This document shows positions 53,835 through 62,624 of a DNA stretch of 64,000 bases, piece by piece; position 1 is the stretch's first letter; each line of letters opens with the position of its first letter. The position numbers were made by a program, and so were the translations under genes. The DNA is from Flavobacterium sp. N502536 (GTDB lineage Bacteria > Bacteroidota > Bacteroidia > Flavobacteriales > Flavobacteriaceae). The notes beneath the pieces were generated by a model. It was not told the origin of the DNA, searched no databases, and saw only the letters and a list, made by a program, of their open reading frames with translations. Where the stretch lies: NCBI RefSeq assembly GCF_025947345.1, contig NZ_CP110011.1, positions 3,720,001 through 3,784,000 of the forward strand, written 5' to 3'.

Positions 53835-53890
53835 AACTATTGAAACTGTGTTTTCCCTTTTGGAGAAAACCTTTTATATAAAAACATCCT

Positions 53891-55812
53891 ATGAAAAAAA
53901 TATATGGAGTAGCTGTTATGCTGATGCTGATTAGTTTAAGCAATACAATACTTGCACAAAATACTAAAATTCCAGGTAAGACCGAATGGTTTGACCCCAA
54001 CAAAAAAGCCTCAACCTACTGCAATCCGGTTAATATCGGCTACAATTACACCACCGAGAATCACAATGGCATTCCGGAATCCCGTCGTTCGAGTGCCGAT
54101 CCGGTAATTATCACCTTCAAAGGAGAGTATTATTTGTTTGCCACCAATCAGGCGGGGTATTTTTGGAGCAAAGATATGTCAGACTGGAAGTTTGTGTACG
54201 GCAGTTTTCAGCGCCGCCCTGCCGATGATGACCAATGCGCCCCTGCGGCATGGGTGGTTAACGATACCTTATTTTATGTGGGATCAACCTGGAAAAGAGA
54301 CCATCCTGTTTGGAAAACTGCCGATCCAAAATCGGGACAATGGTTGCGACATATCGACAAAGCGATGCTGCCAACCTGGGATCCGGCTATTTTTCAGGAC
54401 GATGATAAAAAAGTATATATGTATTACGGTTCAAGTGGAAAATTACCGCTTGTAGGCGTAGAAGTCGATTACAATACCTGGCTTCCAAAAGGCGATCAGG
54501 CAGCTTACGAAAAACTATACAAAGCCACTGAAGTAGAAGACATTCAACGTGCTTATGGCGAAATAAAAGAAGTCGCAGGTCTTGATCCTGCCAATCACGG
54601 TTGGGAGCGTTTTGGACCCAATAACGATATGGAACCCGCACCCTGGGGAATTTTATAGAAGGCGCCTGGATGACCAAACACAATGGTAAATACTACATGC
54701 AATACGGAGCTCCTGCTACTGAATTTAAAGGTTATGCCAATGGCGTACATGTTGGAAACAATCCGCTGGGGCCTTTTACCTATCAAAAACACAATCCGAT
54801 GTCGTATAAACCGGGAGGATTTGTAATTGGAGCCGGACACGGAAATACTTTTGCGGACAATTATGGAAATTATTGGAATACCGGAACCTGTAAAATCTCC
54901 ATCAAAGACCGTTTTGAGCGTCGTATTGATATGTTTCCTGCCGGATTTGACAAAGACGATGTCATGTATTCCATCACCGCTTACGGAGATTTTCCGATCG
55001 TTTTGCCAACCAAAAAACGCAACCAGGAAAGAGGAGCTTCCTCCGGCTGGATGTTACTTTCATATAAAAAGCCTGTGACCGTTTCTTCTTCAGAAGAATG
55101 TATGGAAGTGGAAACCCACAGAATGGACAACGGCGGGAAAAAAGTATATGAGAAGTTTTGCTACGGAGCAGAGAATTTAACCGATGAAAATATTCAAACC
55201 TACTGGTCAGCAAAAACAGCGAATCCGGGAGAATGGTTACAGTTGGATCTGGGCAGACAAATGCAAATTCAGGCGCTCCAGATCAATTATGCCGATCATA
55301 AAGCAACGCAATTCAACAAGGCAATGGACATTTATTATCAGTATAAAATCTTTATGTCTGACGATGCCGTAAACTGGAAATTGGTAATCGATAAATCTAA
55401 AAATGCAAAAGACGTTCCGCATGATTACGTTGAACTGACAAAAGCAATTAAGGCCCGTTACATTAAAATGGTCAACATTCATAATGCTTCCGGTTTATTT
55501 GCTATTTCAGATTTCAGAGTATTTGGAAACGGATTGGCAGAAAAACCACAACCGGTTACGGATTTTAAAGTAGTGCGAAATACAGCTGATTCGCGAAACG
55601 CCATGATCTCCTGGAAAAAACAAAGTAATGCTATTGGTTACAATATCTATTACGGCATTTCACCGGACAAATTGTATAACAGCATTATGGTCTACGACGA
55701 TAGTTCTTATGATTTTAGAGGGCTGGATAAAGGAACGACCTATTATTTTACGATTGAAGCGTTCAATGAAAACGGAATTGGAGTGAAAAACGAATTGCAG
55801 GAAGTAAAATAA
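53891..55812 (+). CDS. GH43-family glycosidase with discoidin and Fn3 domains, frame broken
   Basis: Two frames join to one protein of about 640 residues. The first (53891-54658) has a signal peptide (ending ILAQ) and the beta-propeller start with SSADPVI (general base Asp) and PTWDPAIFQD (pKa-tuning Asp). It stops at a TAG (54656-54658). The second frame resumes with FIEGAWMTKHNGKYYMQY, whose Glu is the general acid, then GPFTYQKHNP and AGHGNTF. After the propeller come an F5/8-C-like domain (about 420-545, TDENIQTYWSAK, PGEWLQLDLG) and an Fn3 domain at the end. One missing G or A at 54645-54650 explains the break. Without it the catalytic Glu is lost, so the protein as read would be inactive. 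Confidence 0.82.
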
Positions 55813-55904
55813 TTCTCATTTTTTTTCCAAATCGTTACATAAAAGCGATGGCAGTTCTAAAGAATTTTGTTCCTTTGTGTAACAACCAAAATGCTATACA
55901 ACCT

Positions 55905-57293
55905 ATGAAAAAAACGATTCTTTTAACTGCTTTAGTTTTAAACGGATTGACATCTTTTGCACAGTCAAATGATGAGAAAAACATTAAATTATTTTATAAA
56001 AAAGCTCTGACCGAGTCTAAATGTTACACCTGGTTAGAGTATTTGTCTAACGATATCGGAAGCCGTTTGTCAGGTTCTGCAAGTGCCGAAAAAGCAGTGC
56101 AATACACCAAAAGACAATTAGAGACTCTTGGTCTTGATAAAGTGTACCTGCAGGAAGTAATGGTTCCGCATTGGGTGCGTGGCGAAAAAGAAACCGCGTA
56201 TATTTTAGACAATAAAACAAAAACGGTAGTGCCTATTTGTGCTTTAGGAGGATCAGTTGCTACTGCAAAAACGGGACTTACCGCTGAAGTAATCGAAGTA
56301 AAAGGAATAAAAGAACTGGCGGAATTGGGCGATAAGGTAAAAGGCAAAATTGTATTTTACAACAGACCAATGGACCCGGAAAATATCGAAACTTTTAGAT
56401 CTTACGGAGCCTGTGTAGATCAAAGATATGCTGGTGCAAAAGAAGCAGCAAAACTAGGAGCAGTTGGAACTATCGTACGTTCGATGAACTTACGCTTAGA
56501 TGATTTTCCGCATACAGGAGCTCAAAGTTATGGTGATTTACCAAAAGACCAGTACATTCCAACCGCTGCAATTAGCACCAATGGAGCTGAGTTGTTGAGT
56601 AAATCACTAAAAAGAAACCCGTCTTTAAAGTTTTATTTCAAACAATCTTGTGAGACGCTGCCGGATGTTTTATCCTATAACGTAGTTGGAGAACTTACCG
56701 GAACAGAAAACCCTGGCAACATTATGGTTGTTGGCGGACACTTGGATTCCTGGGATCTAGCGGATGGTTCGCATGACGACGGAGCAGGAGTAGTGCAAAG
56801 TATGGAAGTAGTTCGAATTTTAAAAAATTTAAACTATAAGCCTAAAAACACCATTCGTGTAGTGCTGTTTATGAATGAAGAAAATGGTGGTAAAGGAGGA
56901 GCGAAGTATGAAGAACTTTCGAAACAAAAGAACGAGAATCATATTTTTGCTTTAGAGAGCGATTCAGGAGGATTTAGCCCAAGAGGGTTTTCAATCGAAG
57001 CAGATGATGCTAATTTCAAGAAAATAGCAGGTTTTAAAGACCTTTTCGAGCCATATTTGGTACATAGCTTCACTATTGGTCACGCAGGGTCAGACATCAA
57101 TCATTTAACGTCTAAAGCAATTGTGAAAGCAGGTTTGAAACCGGACTCACAACGTTATTTTGATTACCACCACGCAGCAAACGATAAATTTGACGCCATC
57201 AACAAAAGAGAACTAGAGCTTGGAGCAGCAACAATGACAACTTTGATGTATTTAATGGATCAGGGCGGAATTGTTCTTCCAGCGGCGAACTAA
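55905..57293 (+). CDS. Secreted M28-family zinc aminopeptidase/carboxypeptidase Q-like
   Basis: A 462-residue peptidase with a signal peptide (MKKTILLTALVLNGLTSFAQ), so I start 19 codons after the first possible ATG. A PA domain (about 120-250) is inserted. The M28 metal site is complete: GGHLDSWDLADGSHDDGAG (His and Asp), NEENGGKGG (Glu-Glu), ESDSGG (Asp) and HAGSDIN (His). It cleaves dipeptides or N-terminal residues outside the cytoplasm. It is last in the plus-strand run and may not belong to the glycan locus functionally. Confidence 0.88.
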   Translation: MKKTILLTALVLNGLTSFAQSNDEKNIKLFYKKALTESKCYTWLEYLSNDIGSRLSGSASAEKAVQYTKRQLETLGLDKVYLQEVMVPHWVRGEKETAYILDNKTKTVVPICALGGSVATAKTGLTAEVIEVKGIKELAELGDKVKGKIVFYNRPMDPENIETFRSYGACVDQRYAGAKEAAKLGAVGTIVRSMNLRLDDFPHTGAQSYGDLPKDQYIPTAAISTNGAELLSKSLKRNPSLKFYFKQSCETLPDVLSYNVVGELTGTENPGNIMVVGGHLDSWDLADGSHDDGAGVVQSMEVVRILKNLNYKPKNTIRVVLFMNEENGGKGGAKYEELSKQKNENHIFALESDSGGFSPRGFSIEADDANFKKIAGFKDLFEPYLVHSFTIGHAGSDINHLTSKAIVKAGLKPDSQRYFDYHHAANDKFDAINKRELELGAATMTTLMYLMDQGGIVLPAAN

Positions 57294-57307
57294 ACTTATA
57301 AAAGTAA

Positions 57308-57593
57308 ATTCCAAATCTCAAATTTCAAATTCCAATAGGATCGCTCTTATTAGAATTTGGAATTTGGGATTTTTTTATTGGAATTTATTTATTTGGGATT
57401 TGAAAAAAAAATCCAAACTTCAAAATCCAAATTCCAGTAGGATCGCTCTTATTAGAATTTGGAATTTGGGATTTTTTTATTGGAATTTTTTTATTTGGGA
57501 TTTGAATTAAAAAAATTCCAAACTTCAAAAACCAAGTTCCAGTCGGGTTGCTAATATTTGGAATTTGGAATTTAAAGTTTGGAATTTTAAAGA
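57308..57593. repeat. Tandem 102-base repeat (family E), about three copies
   Basis: Copies at about 57308-57407 and 57410-57509 are nearly identical over the segment around AGGATCGCTCTTATTAGAAT, 102 bases apart. A third degenerate copy follows at 57519-57593. Each is made of 8-base words (AATTTGGA, AAATTCCA) and contains inverted arms. This fills the 305-base gap between the M28 gene and the sensor kinase gene. Confidence 0.8.
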
Positions 57594-57598
57594 AGTTC

Positions 57599-58693
57599 TC
57601 AGAACGTAATCGTAAATTTAGCCCCTTCATTGGGTTGGCTTTCCAGACAAATGTGACCTCCTAGGTTTGTTATGTGATTGTAAACCAGATAGAGACCAAT
57701 TCCGTTACTGTCCTTATTCGAACTGAATTTTTGATGCAGTCCAAAAATCTTATCTTTTACTTTTTCCATGTCAAAGCCTATTCCGTTATCCGAAATAATC
57801 AATTGGGTAGTTCCGTTAGAACGAAGGGAATTAAAGTGAATAACAGGCAAAAAACCGGGTTTTGAATACTTAATCGAATTGGTAATCAGATTGAGGAATA
57901 TACTTTTTAGAGATGTTTTATTGAAGAGAATGGTTTCTGCCTCCGAAAAATCAATTATAAGCTTTGTTTTCGAATTTTGAATGAGCGAATGGATTGAGGA
58001 TAAAACTTCTTCTAAAACAACTTCAAAATTCAGCATTTCTAACTGCTCGTCTTCCTCGTTTTTTTTATCCAGCAGCGCAACATGATCGATCAGCGTTTTC
58101 TTTAAGCTTTGTGTGGAAGTTTGAATAACAGAGATTAATTCAAGCGTTTCAGGATCGGTTATAGTAGAGGTATCCAAAAGATCAAAAACGGCCAAAAGAT
58201 TGTTTACAGGAGATCTTAAATCGTGGGCCGTGGTATAGGTGAGTTGTTTGAGTTCTTTGTTTTGTTTGGTGAGTTCAGCCAAATGAAGGTTTCTTTCCTG
58301 TTCGAGTTCTTTCTTAAAGGTGATGTTTTTGGCAATGGCATACACCAGTCTGTCTTTGGCAATCGGAACAGAACTCCATAAGAGCCAGACAATAGTGCCG
58401 GTTTTGGTTACATAGCGGTTTTCGAAATTATAGAGACCGATATCCAGGGTAAGGTCTTTTCGGGCATTTGCGGTTCTCATTTTATCGGCTTCAAAAACAA
58501 AATCGTTTATAGGGAGCGATAGTAATTCTTCTTCGGTATAGCCCAGTAATTTAGAGACAGCTGGGTTTATTCTTTTAAAATAACCGTCAAAACTTGCAAT
58601 ACACAACAAATCTGGTGAAGAGTCAAAAAAGTCTTCGAACTGCGAAAAAAAGTGCAGATTGTTTCTGGATAATTTAGGTGCTCTATTAATCAT
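57599..58693 (-). CDS. PAS-domain sensor histidine kinase (orphan)
   Basis: A 364-residue protein without membrane helices. A PAS domain fills about residues 14-130 (DSSPDLLCIASFDGYFKRINPAVSKLLGYTEEEL, then YAIAKNITFKKELEQER). The HisKA region has TTAHDLRSPVNNLLAVFDLL with the phospho-accepting His (about 155). The ATPase region ends with IISDNGIGFD and NGIGLYLVYNHI. No response regulator adjoins it. It likely senses a soluble signal through PAS. The partner is unknown. Confidence 0.9.
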   Translation of the reverse strand: MINRAPKLSRNNLHFFSQFEDFFDSSPDLLCIASFDGYFKRINPAVSKLLGYTEEELLSLPINDFVFEADKMRTANARKDLTLDIGLYNFENRYVTKTGTIVWLLWSSVPIAKDRLVYAIAKNITFKKELEQERNLHLAELTKQNKELKQLTYTTAHDLRSPVNNLLAVFDLLDTSTITDPETLELISVIQTSTQSLKKTLIDHVALLDKKNEEDEQLEMLNFEVVLEEVLSSIHSLIQNSKTKLIIDFSEAETILFNKTSLKSIFLNLITNSIKYSKPGFLPVIHFNSLRSNGTTQLIISDNGIGFDMEKVKDKIFGLHQKFSSNKDSNGIGLYLVYNHITNLGGHICLESQPNEGAKFTITF

Positions 58694-58889
58694 AGTTAAA
58701 CCTAATTTAAAATTTGTCTTACTAAAATAACACTAAAATTTTACATTTATGATTTGTTTTTAACAATTTTAATGAATATTCGTTGAAAAACAGATTAATT
58801 CGTTGAAAAGTTAATAGAGGTGTAAAAGTGTAAGTTTTTGGAAACGAAATGGTTCTGCTTTCTCTTTCAATACAGACAAAAAATGGCTT

Positions 58890-59573
58890 TTAATAGGTGT
58901 CAATTACCGTTTTTAGGAGCTCAGAATCGACCAAATCGGAGGGAGCGACTACTTTTTCGTCAAGAGGAACATCATTTCCGTATCTTTCCTTTAGTATTTT
59001 TTGTACTCTTGGATCGGTTAGATTAAAATCTTTCAGCTGTTTCAATTTCGACAATTCAATGTTTGCCACATTCTTATAAATTTTCCAGATCAGCTCAGAG
59101 CAATAAATTCGGGTATCGCTCCACTCAAAATAGGCATCGTATTCTCTTCCGTCAAATTGCTGACTGTATGCTTTCATTTTTTGAAGAACCACAGGAGTCA
59201 AAACGGCATCGGCATTTTTCAATCGTTTTACAAGATAATCTGCGTTTTTTCCGTGCTGAATCCATTCATCAAAAGGAGTAAGTTTTACAGGCTGAACCGC
59301 TTCAAAAACAAACCATTTTCCGTTGATATCGTAAATGATGCCACAATGTGAGAATTTAGAGTTGGTTGCAATTCGTACCGCTTCACATTGAGGAGACTGA
59401 GAGGTTTGGAATATAAGGTCACCATCTTTAATTTTGTCTTGTAAGGTCGTTTTTTCTTTCGTTTTAGCGTGCGAAAAAGGATTGTTGGGGAAAACCTGAA
59501 GCGCAACAAACAAAGCACACCCAAAGCTGAGTAAAAAGGTAATTCCTAAAAAGAGAGATTTTGATTTTTTCAT
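58890..59573 (-). CDS. YiiX/YebB-like permuted NlpC/P60 hydrolase
   Basis: A 227-residue protein with an N-terminal membrane anchor or signal (MKKSKSLFLGITFLLSFGCALFVAL). The papain-like core is circularly permuted: the histidine part comes first (IATNSKFSHCGIIY, then GKWFVFEAVQPV) and the cysteine part later (IYCSELIWKIYKNV, Cys about 161). This order is that of the YiiX/YebB family, which acts on amide bonds in cell wall or acyl groups. I start at MKKSKS, since the 26 upstream codons come from repeat words. Family D and A words lie directly upstream. Confidence 0.82.
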   Translation of the reverse strand: MKKSKSLFLGITFLLSFGCALFVALQVFPNNPFSHAKTKEKTTLQDKIKDGDLIFQTSQSPQCEAVRIATNSKFSHCGIIYDINGKWFVFEAVQPVKLTPFDEWIQHGKNADYLVKRLKNADAVLTPVVLQKMKAYSQQFDGREYDAYFEWSDTRIYCSELIWKIYKNVANIELSKLKQLKDFNLTDPRVQKILKERYGNDVPLDEKVVAPSDLVDSELLKTVIDTY

Positions 59574-59583
59574 TTTGTAAAGG

Positions 59584-59648
59584 TGTAATGTGAGATGTGA
59601 AATGTGAAATGTGATCTGTAAAATGTGAAACCTGAAACCTGAAACCAA
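59584..59648. repeat. Word repeats: GTGAAAT units (family D) then family A words
   Basis: 7-base words GTGAAAT / GTGAGAT (59584-59628) pass into CCTGAAA words (59627-59648). Confidence 0.7.
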
Positions 59649-59696
59649 CACCTTAATCCCCCGTTCACAAATTATCAGGACAAATAAAGGTCAAAA

Positions 59697-59727
59697 AAAA
59701 ATAGTTACCAAAATGATAACTATTTTT
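59697..59727 (-). terminator. Terminator of the kdsA-OMP unit
   Basis: An 11-bp stem (AAAAATAGTTA/TAACTATTTTT) with a 9-base loop and a T run on the minus strand, 20 bases after the outer-membrane protein stop. Confidence 0.85.
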
Positions 59728-59747
59728 AAATATAATTTTAAGAAATA

Positions 59748-60650
59748 TTAGATTCTAAAAATTCCTCCAACAGCAATAATTCGCTGCAAAAAGAAAAAGT
59801 CCTGTGATGCTCTGTCTTCACTACTTTGTGTAGTTCTGATATCCTGCATGTTGATGTAACCACCTTTTAACTCACCCTGTATGTAAAAATACTTGAAGAA
59901 AGTAAGGTTGATTCCCGCTTTTGCAGAAAGACCATAACCAGAAATATGAAAATCATCATGACGTTCTTTTCCTAAAAGAGTAGTATTGGTTTTAGGGTAC
60001 AAAAGTCCTACACCTACACCTTCAGTCAAATTAACCTGAATTTTATCCGTGTTAGTGATACCAAACAATTTAGAAATATCATCATGTCTGGAAACTTCCG
60101 TATTAATATAGTTCAAACCGTCTGTATGTTCGTACATTAAAAAAGCAGTACCGCTTCCAACTTCACCTTTTCCGAAACCACCTTCCTGAGCACCACCCTG
60201 AGACATATCTACCGGTCTGTTGTTGTAAACTCCGTTGTAAATAGATCCGGCCTGATCAACAGGTAAATTGATATATCCATTAACATTTGCGGTTTGATTT
60301 TGGCTCATTACATACTTCATGTGATCCCAACCAACCGAAACACTGTAGTGGTCGCTAAAGAAATATCCCATTCTGAAGTTAGTTTGCGGAATGGTCATGT
60401 TAACCGGATTTACATAATCAATATGCCATCCTTTTGGTTTGTCATGAGCTTTCATGTTATCAACCGTAAAGTTGTAGTCTTTCCCTCTGAAATTCACATC
60501 AGATTTGGTGTAACTGTCTCTGTTTCCTCCCCAGGAAACGAAAAATTTTCCTTTATTGTGGGCGGTATATCTTTGTACTGCGATTTCTTCCTGTGCAAAA
60601 GTGTTTGCTGAGAAGCACAACAAAAAGAAAATTATAATATTTGTTTTCAA
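59748..60650 (-). CDS. Outer-membrane beta-barrel protein, TTG start
   Basis: A 300-residue protein with a signal peptide (MKTNIIIFFLLCFSANTFAQ) and repeated amphipathic strands (FFVSWGGNRDSYT, YFFSDHYSVSVGWDHMKYV, SGYGLSAKAGINLTFFKYFYIQGEL) ending in GGIFRI, the C-terminal aromatic-like signal of barrels. No named family. The start is TTG (60648-60650): it begins the signal peptide and no ATG fits upstream. It lies 18 bases after kdsA and shares its terminator, so the two are co-transcribed. Confidence 0.75.
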   Translation of the reverse strand: MKTNIIIFFLLCFSANTFAQEEIAVQRYTAHNKGKFFVSWGGNRDSYTKSDVNFRGKDYNFTVDNMKAHDKPKGWHIDYVNPVNMTIPQTNFRMGYFFSDHYSVSVGWDHMKYVMSQNQTANVNGYINLPVDQAGSIYNGVYNNRPVDMSQGGAQEGGFGKGEVGSGTAFLMYEHTDGLNYINTEVSRHDDISKLFGITNTDKIQVNLTEGVGVGLLYPKTNTTLLGKERHDDFHISGYGLSAKAGINLTFFKYFYIQGELKGGYINMQDIRTTQSSEDRASQDFFFLQRIIAVGGIFRI

Positions 60651-60668
60651 TGAAATGGTATTAAGTAA

Positions 60669-61487
60669 TTAGAATGAATTAACTGTTTTTCTAATGGCTA
60701 CCAATTTGGTCATTAAACCTTCGAAATAGTCTAAATGAAGCATATTAGCGCCATCACTTTTTGCATTAGCAGGATCAAAATGAGTTTCGATAAAAATACC
60801 GTCAACACCAACAGCGATACCCGCTTTGGCAACAGTTTCGATCATATCAGGTCTTCCGCCTGTAACTCCGGCAGTTTGATTAGGCTGTTGTAACGAGTGT
60901 GTCACATCTAAAACGGTAGTAGCATATTGCTGCATAGTAGGGATTCCTCTGTAGTCAACAATCATGTCCTGGTAACCAAACATAGTACCGCGATCGGTAA
61001 CCATAACGTTTTCATTGTTACAGTCCAGTACTTTTTGTACCGCATGTTTCATGCTTTCCGGACTCATAAATTGTCCTTTTTTCAGGTTTACCGTTTTTCC
61101 GGTGTTTGCCGCAGCAACAACCAGGTCAGTCTGGCGAACCAGGAATGCAGGAATTTGCAAAACATCAACGTATTGTGCCGCCATAGCAGCATCTTCATTG
61201 GTATGGATGTCTGTTACAGTTGGAACGTGGAAAGTTTCAGAAACTTTTCGTAATATTTTTAATGCTTTTTCGTCACCAATTCCCGAAAAGCTATCAATTC
61301 TGGAACGGTTGGCTTTTTTGAAAGATCCTTTAAATACAAAAGGAATTTGAAGATTGTCGGTAATACCAACTAGTTTTTCTGCAATTCTAAGCGCCATTTC
61401 TTCTCCTTCGATAGCGCAAGGCCCTGCCAATAAAAAGAAGTTTCCGCTTTCTGTATGCTTAATTTGTGGAATATGTTGTATGTTCAT
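60669..61487 (-). CDS. kdsA: 3-deoxy-8-phosphooctulonate synthase
   Basis: A 272-residue TIM-barrel enzyme that joins PEP and arabinose 5-phosphate to KDO-8-phosphate for the lipopolysaccharide inner core. Motifs: LLAGPCAIEGEEMA (about 17-30), FKGSFKKANRSRIDSF (about 52-67), VLQIPAFLVRQTDLV (about 107-121) and FIETHFDPANAKSDGANML near the end. The start at MNIQHIPQIKHTESG fits the family better than the frame eight codons longer. A -7 box TACCTTTG lies 22 bases upstream. Confidence 0.95.
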   Translation of the reverse strand: MNIQHIPQIKHTESGNFFLLAGPCAIEGEEMALRIAEKLVGITDNLQIPFVFKGSFKKANRSRIDSFSGIGDEKALKILRKVSETFHVPTVTDIHTNEDAAMAAQYVDVLQIPAFLVRQTDLVVAAANTGKTVNLKKGQFMSPESMKHAVQKVLDCNNENVMVTDRGTMFGYQDMIVDYRGIPTMQQYATTVLDVTHSLQQPNQTAGVTGGRPDMIETVAKAGIAVGVDGIFIETHFDPANAKSDGANMLHLDYFEGLMTKLVAIRKTVNSF

Positions 61488-61508
61488 AGTGTGTTTTTTT
61501 TGACAGTG

Positions 61509-61516
61509 CAAAGGTA
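61509..61516 (-). promoter_or_regulatory. Candidate -7 box of kdsA
   Basis: The minus strand reads TACCTTTG, a perfect TAnnTTTG; transcription would begin about 15 bases before the ATG. Confidence 0.5.
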
Positions 61517-61691
61517 GTTATGATTTATGAATAGCAGATGAAGATTTAAGTTTTTTTTAAGAAGCAAATCCTGCTTTTAGGACTTAATCTTCAGCGGAAT
61601 TACTGAATTTAATAGTGAGCTCATTTGAAATCATATCTTTTTAATGCAGCGCAATATTAAGATAATGCCAAAGACTAATGGATGACATTTA

Positions 61692-62030
61692 TCATGCTTG
61701 TGGGAAAATTATTTTTCGTATGATCGTTTGATGAAGTACTGTATGATTATCGTCACGATTAGAATAAAAGCAAAAAGAAAGGCAAGCATAAAATGCCCCC
61801 ACAAACTCCATTCCGCATTTAAGCGAATTTGGATTTTGTTCCTTATAAACATTGGCATTGTAGGTGGCAATGTAAAAGGAAAGAACCGGAACTATTATTT
61901 GTGCGATGCAACTAATCAAACAAACCGCCCCGAATTTTAAGGGGATAATTTGGTCAATTGCTTTTTTACCGGCTATAATCTGAAACAGTAAGGGAAGAAT
62001 AAGTAAAATGAGCGGTATACTTGCCAGCAT
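61692..62030 (-). CDS. Small membrane protein, unknown
   Basis: A 112-residue protein with three hydrophobic segments (about 1-17, 30-52, 78-95). It contains a CLISCIAQIIVPVLSFYIATYN stretch and a cysteine-rich middle. No family is recognised. It has the same direction as the lipoprotein gene just upstream (40-base gap). Confidence 0.6.
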   Translation of the reverse strand: MLASIPLILLILPLLFQIIAGKKAIDQIIPLKFGAVCLISCIAQIIVPVLSFYIATYNANVYKEQNPNSLKCGMEFVGAFYACLSFCFYSNRDDNHTVLHQTIIRKIIFPQA

Positions 62031-62070
62031 TTTGTAATTCGGGATGTAATTTGATTTTAGGCTTGTTCTT

Positions 62071-62523
62071 TTAATTGCTCTTCAAACGCAATCCCATCGG
62101 AACCATTAAAATACCTTTTTCATAAACGTTCAAATAGAGTTTTATTGGTTTCTTTTGCCCGTCCCACTTCAATTCATAGACATTTAAGAATCCGGCCCCC
62201 ATGTCGCTTCTTTTGGTTGGAAACGGACAACAGGTTTCTAAGCGCGTATAGGTGATTTTTTCGCCATTTGGCCCTGCCAGAGCATTTAGAAAACGAGTTT
62301 CGTTTAAAGCCTCATTGCGGGTATTTTGGAAAAAAATATTGATTGGATAATCAGGATCATAACCGTATTTTTTATCGTTGCTGAATTGTGTGATAACAAA
62401 CGTATTGTCTTTCTTTAAAACAAGATCCGGAGCATTGTCATCTACATTTTTTAAAGTCGATTTTGTGCTTATACACGAAGCTGTGGTAAGGATTAAAAGG
62501 ATAAAAAGGGTTATTTTTTTCAT
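62071..62523 (-). CDS. Hypothetical lipoprotein, flavobacterial family
   Basis: A 150-residue lipoprotein (lipobox TASC, cysteine 17). The core NIFFQNTRNEALNETRFLNALAGPNGE, then RLETCCPFPTK and IKLYLNVYEKGILMVPMG match a small flavobacterial family with a conserved CCPF. As I recall, members are often labelled 2-dehydro-3-deoxyphosphooctonate aldolase in databases. That label is wrong by structure here: the real kdsA is at 60669-61487. Function unknown. Confidence 0.65.
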   Translation of the reverse strand: MKKITLFILLILTTASCISTKSTLKNVDDNAPDLVLKKDNTFVITQFSNDKKYGYDPDYPINIFFQNTRNEALNETRFLNALAGPNGEKITYTRLETCCPFPTKRSDMGAGFLNVYELKWDGQKKPIKLYLNVYEKGILMVPMGLRLKSN

Positions 62524-62624
62524 GGTTTATTGAGATTGGTCCTACAAAGGTAAAGCGTTTTTTGCTAGAGTTAATACCGATTAAAAGATTTATAAAAAAA
62601 GTATAAATCGGCTGCATCCGTAGC

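Noticed and set aside
57308..57593. A CRISPR array
   Set aside because: Only two to three copies, repeat unit 102 bases, no spacer pattern and no cas genes in the window.
62071..62523. Annotation as a second KDO-8-phosphate synthase
   Set aside because: The protein is a 150-residue lipoprotein without any KdsA motif; the true kdsA lies at 60669-61487.
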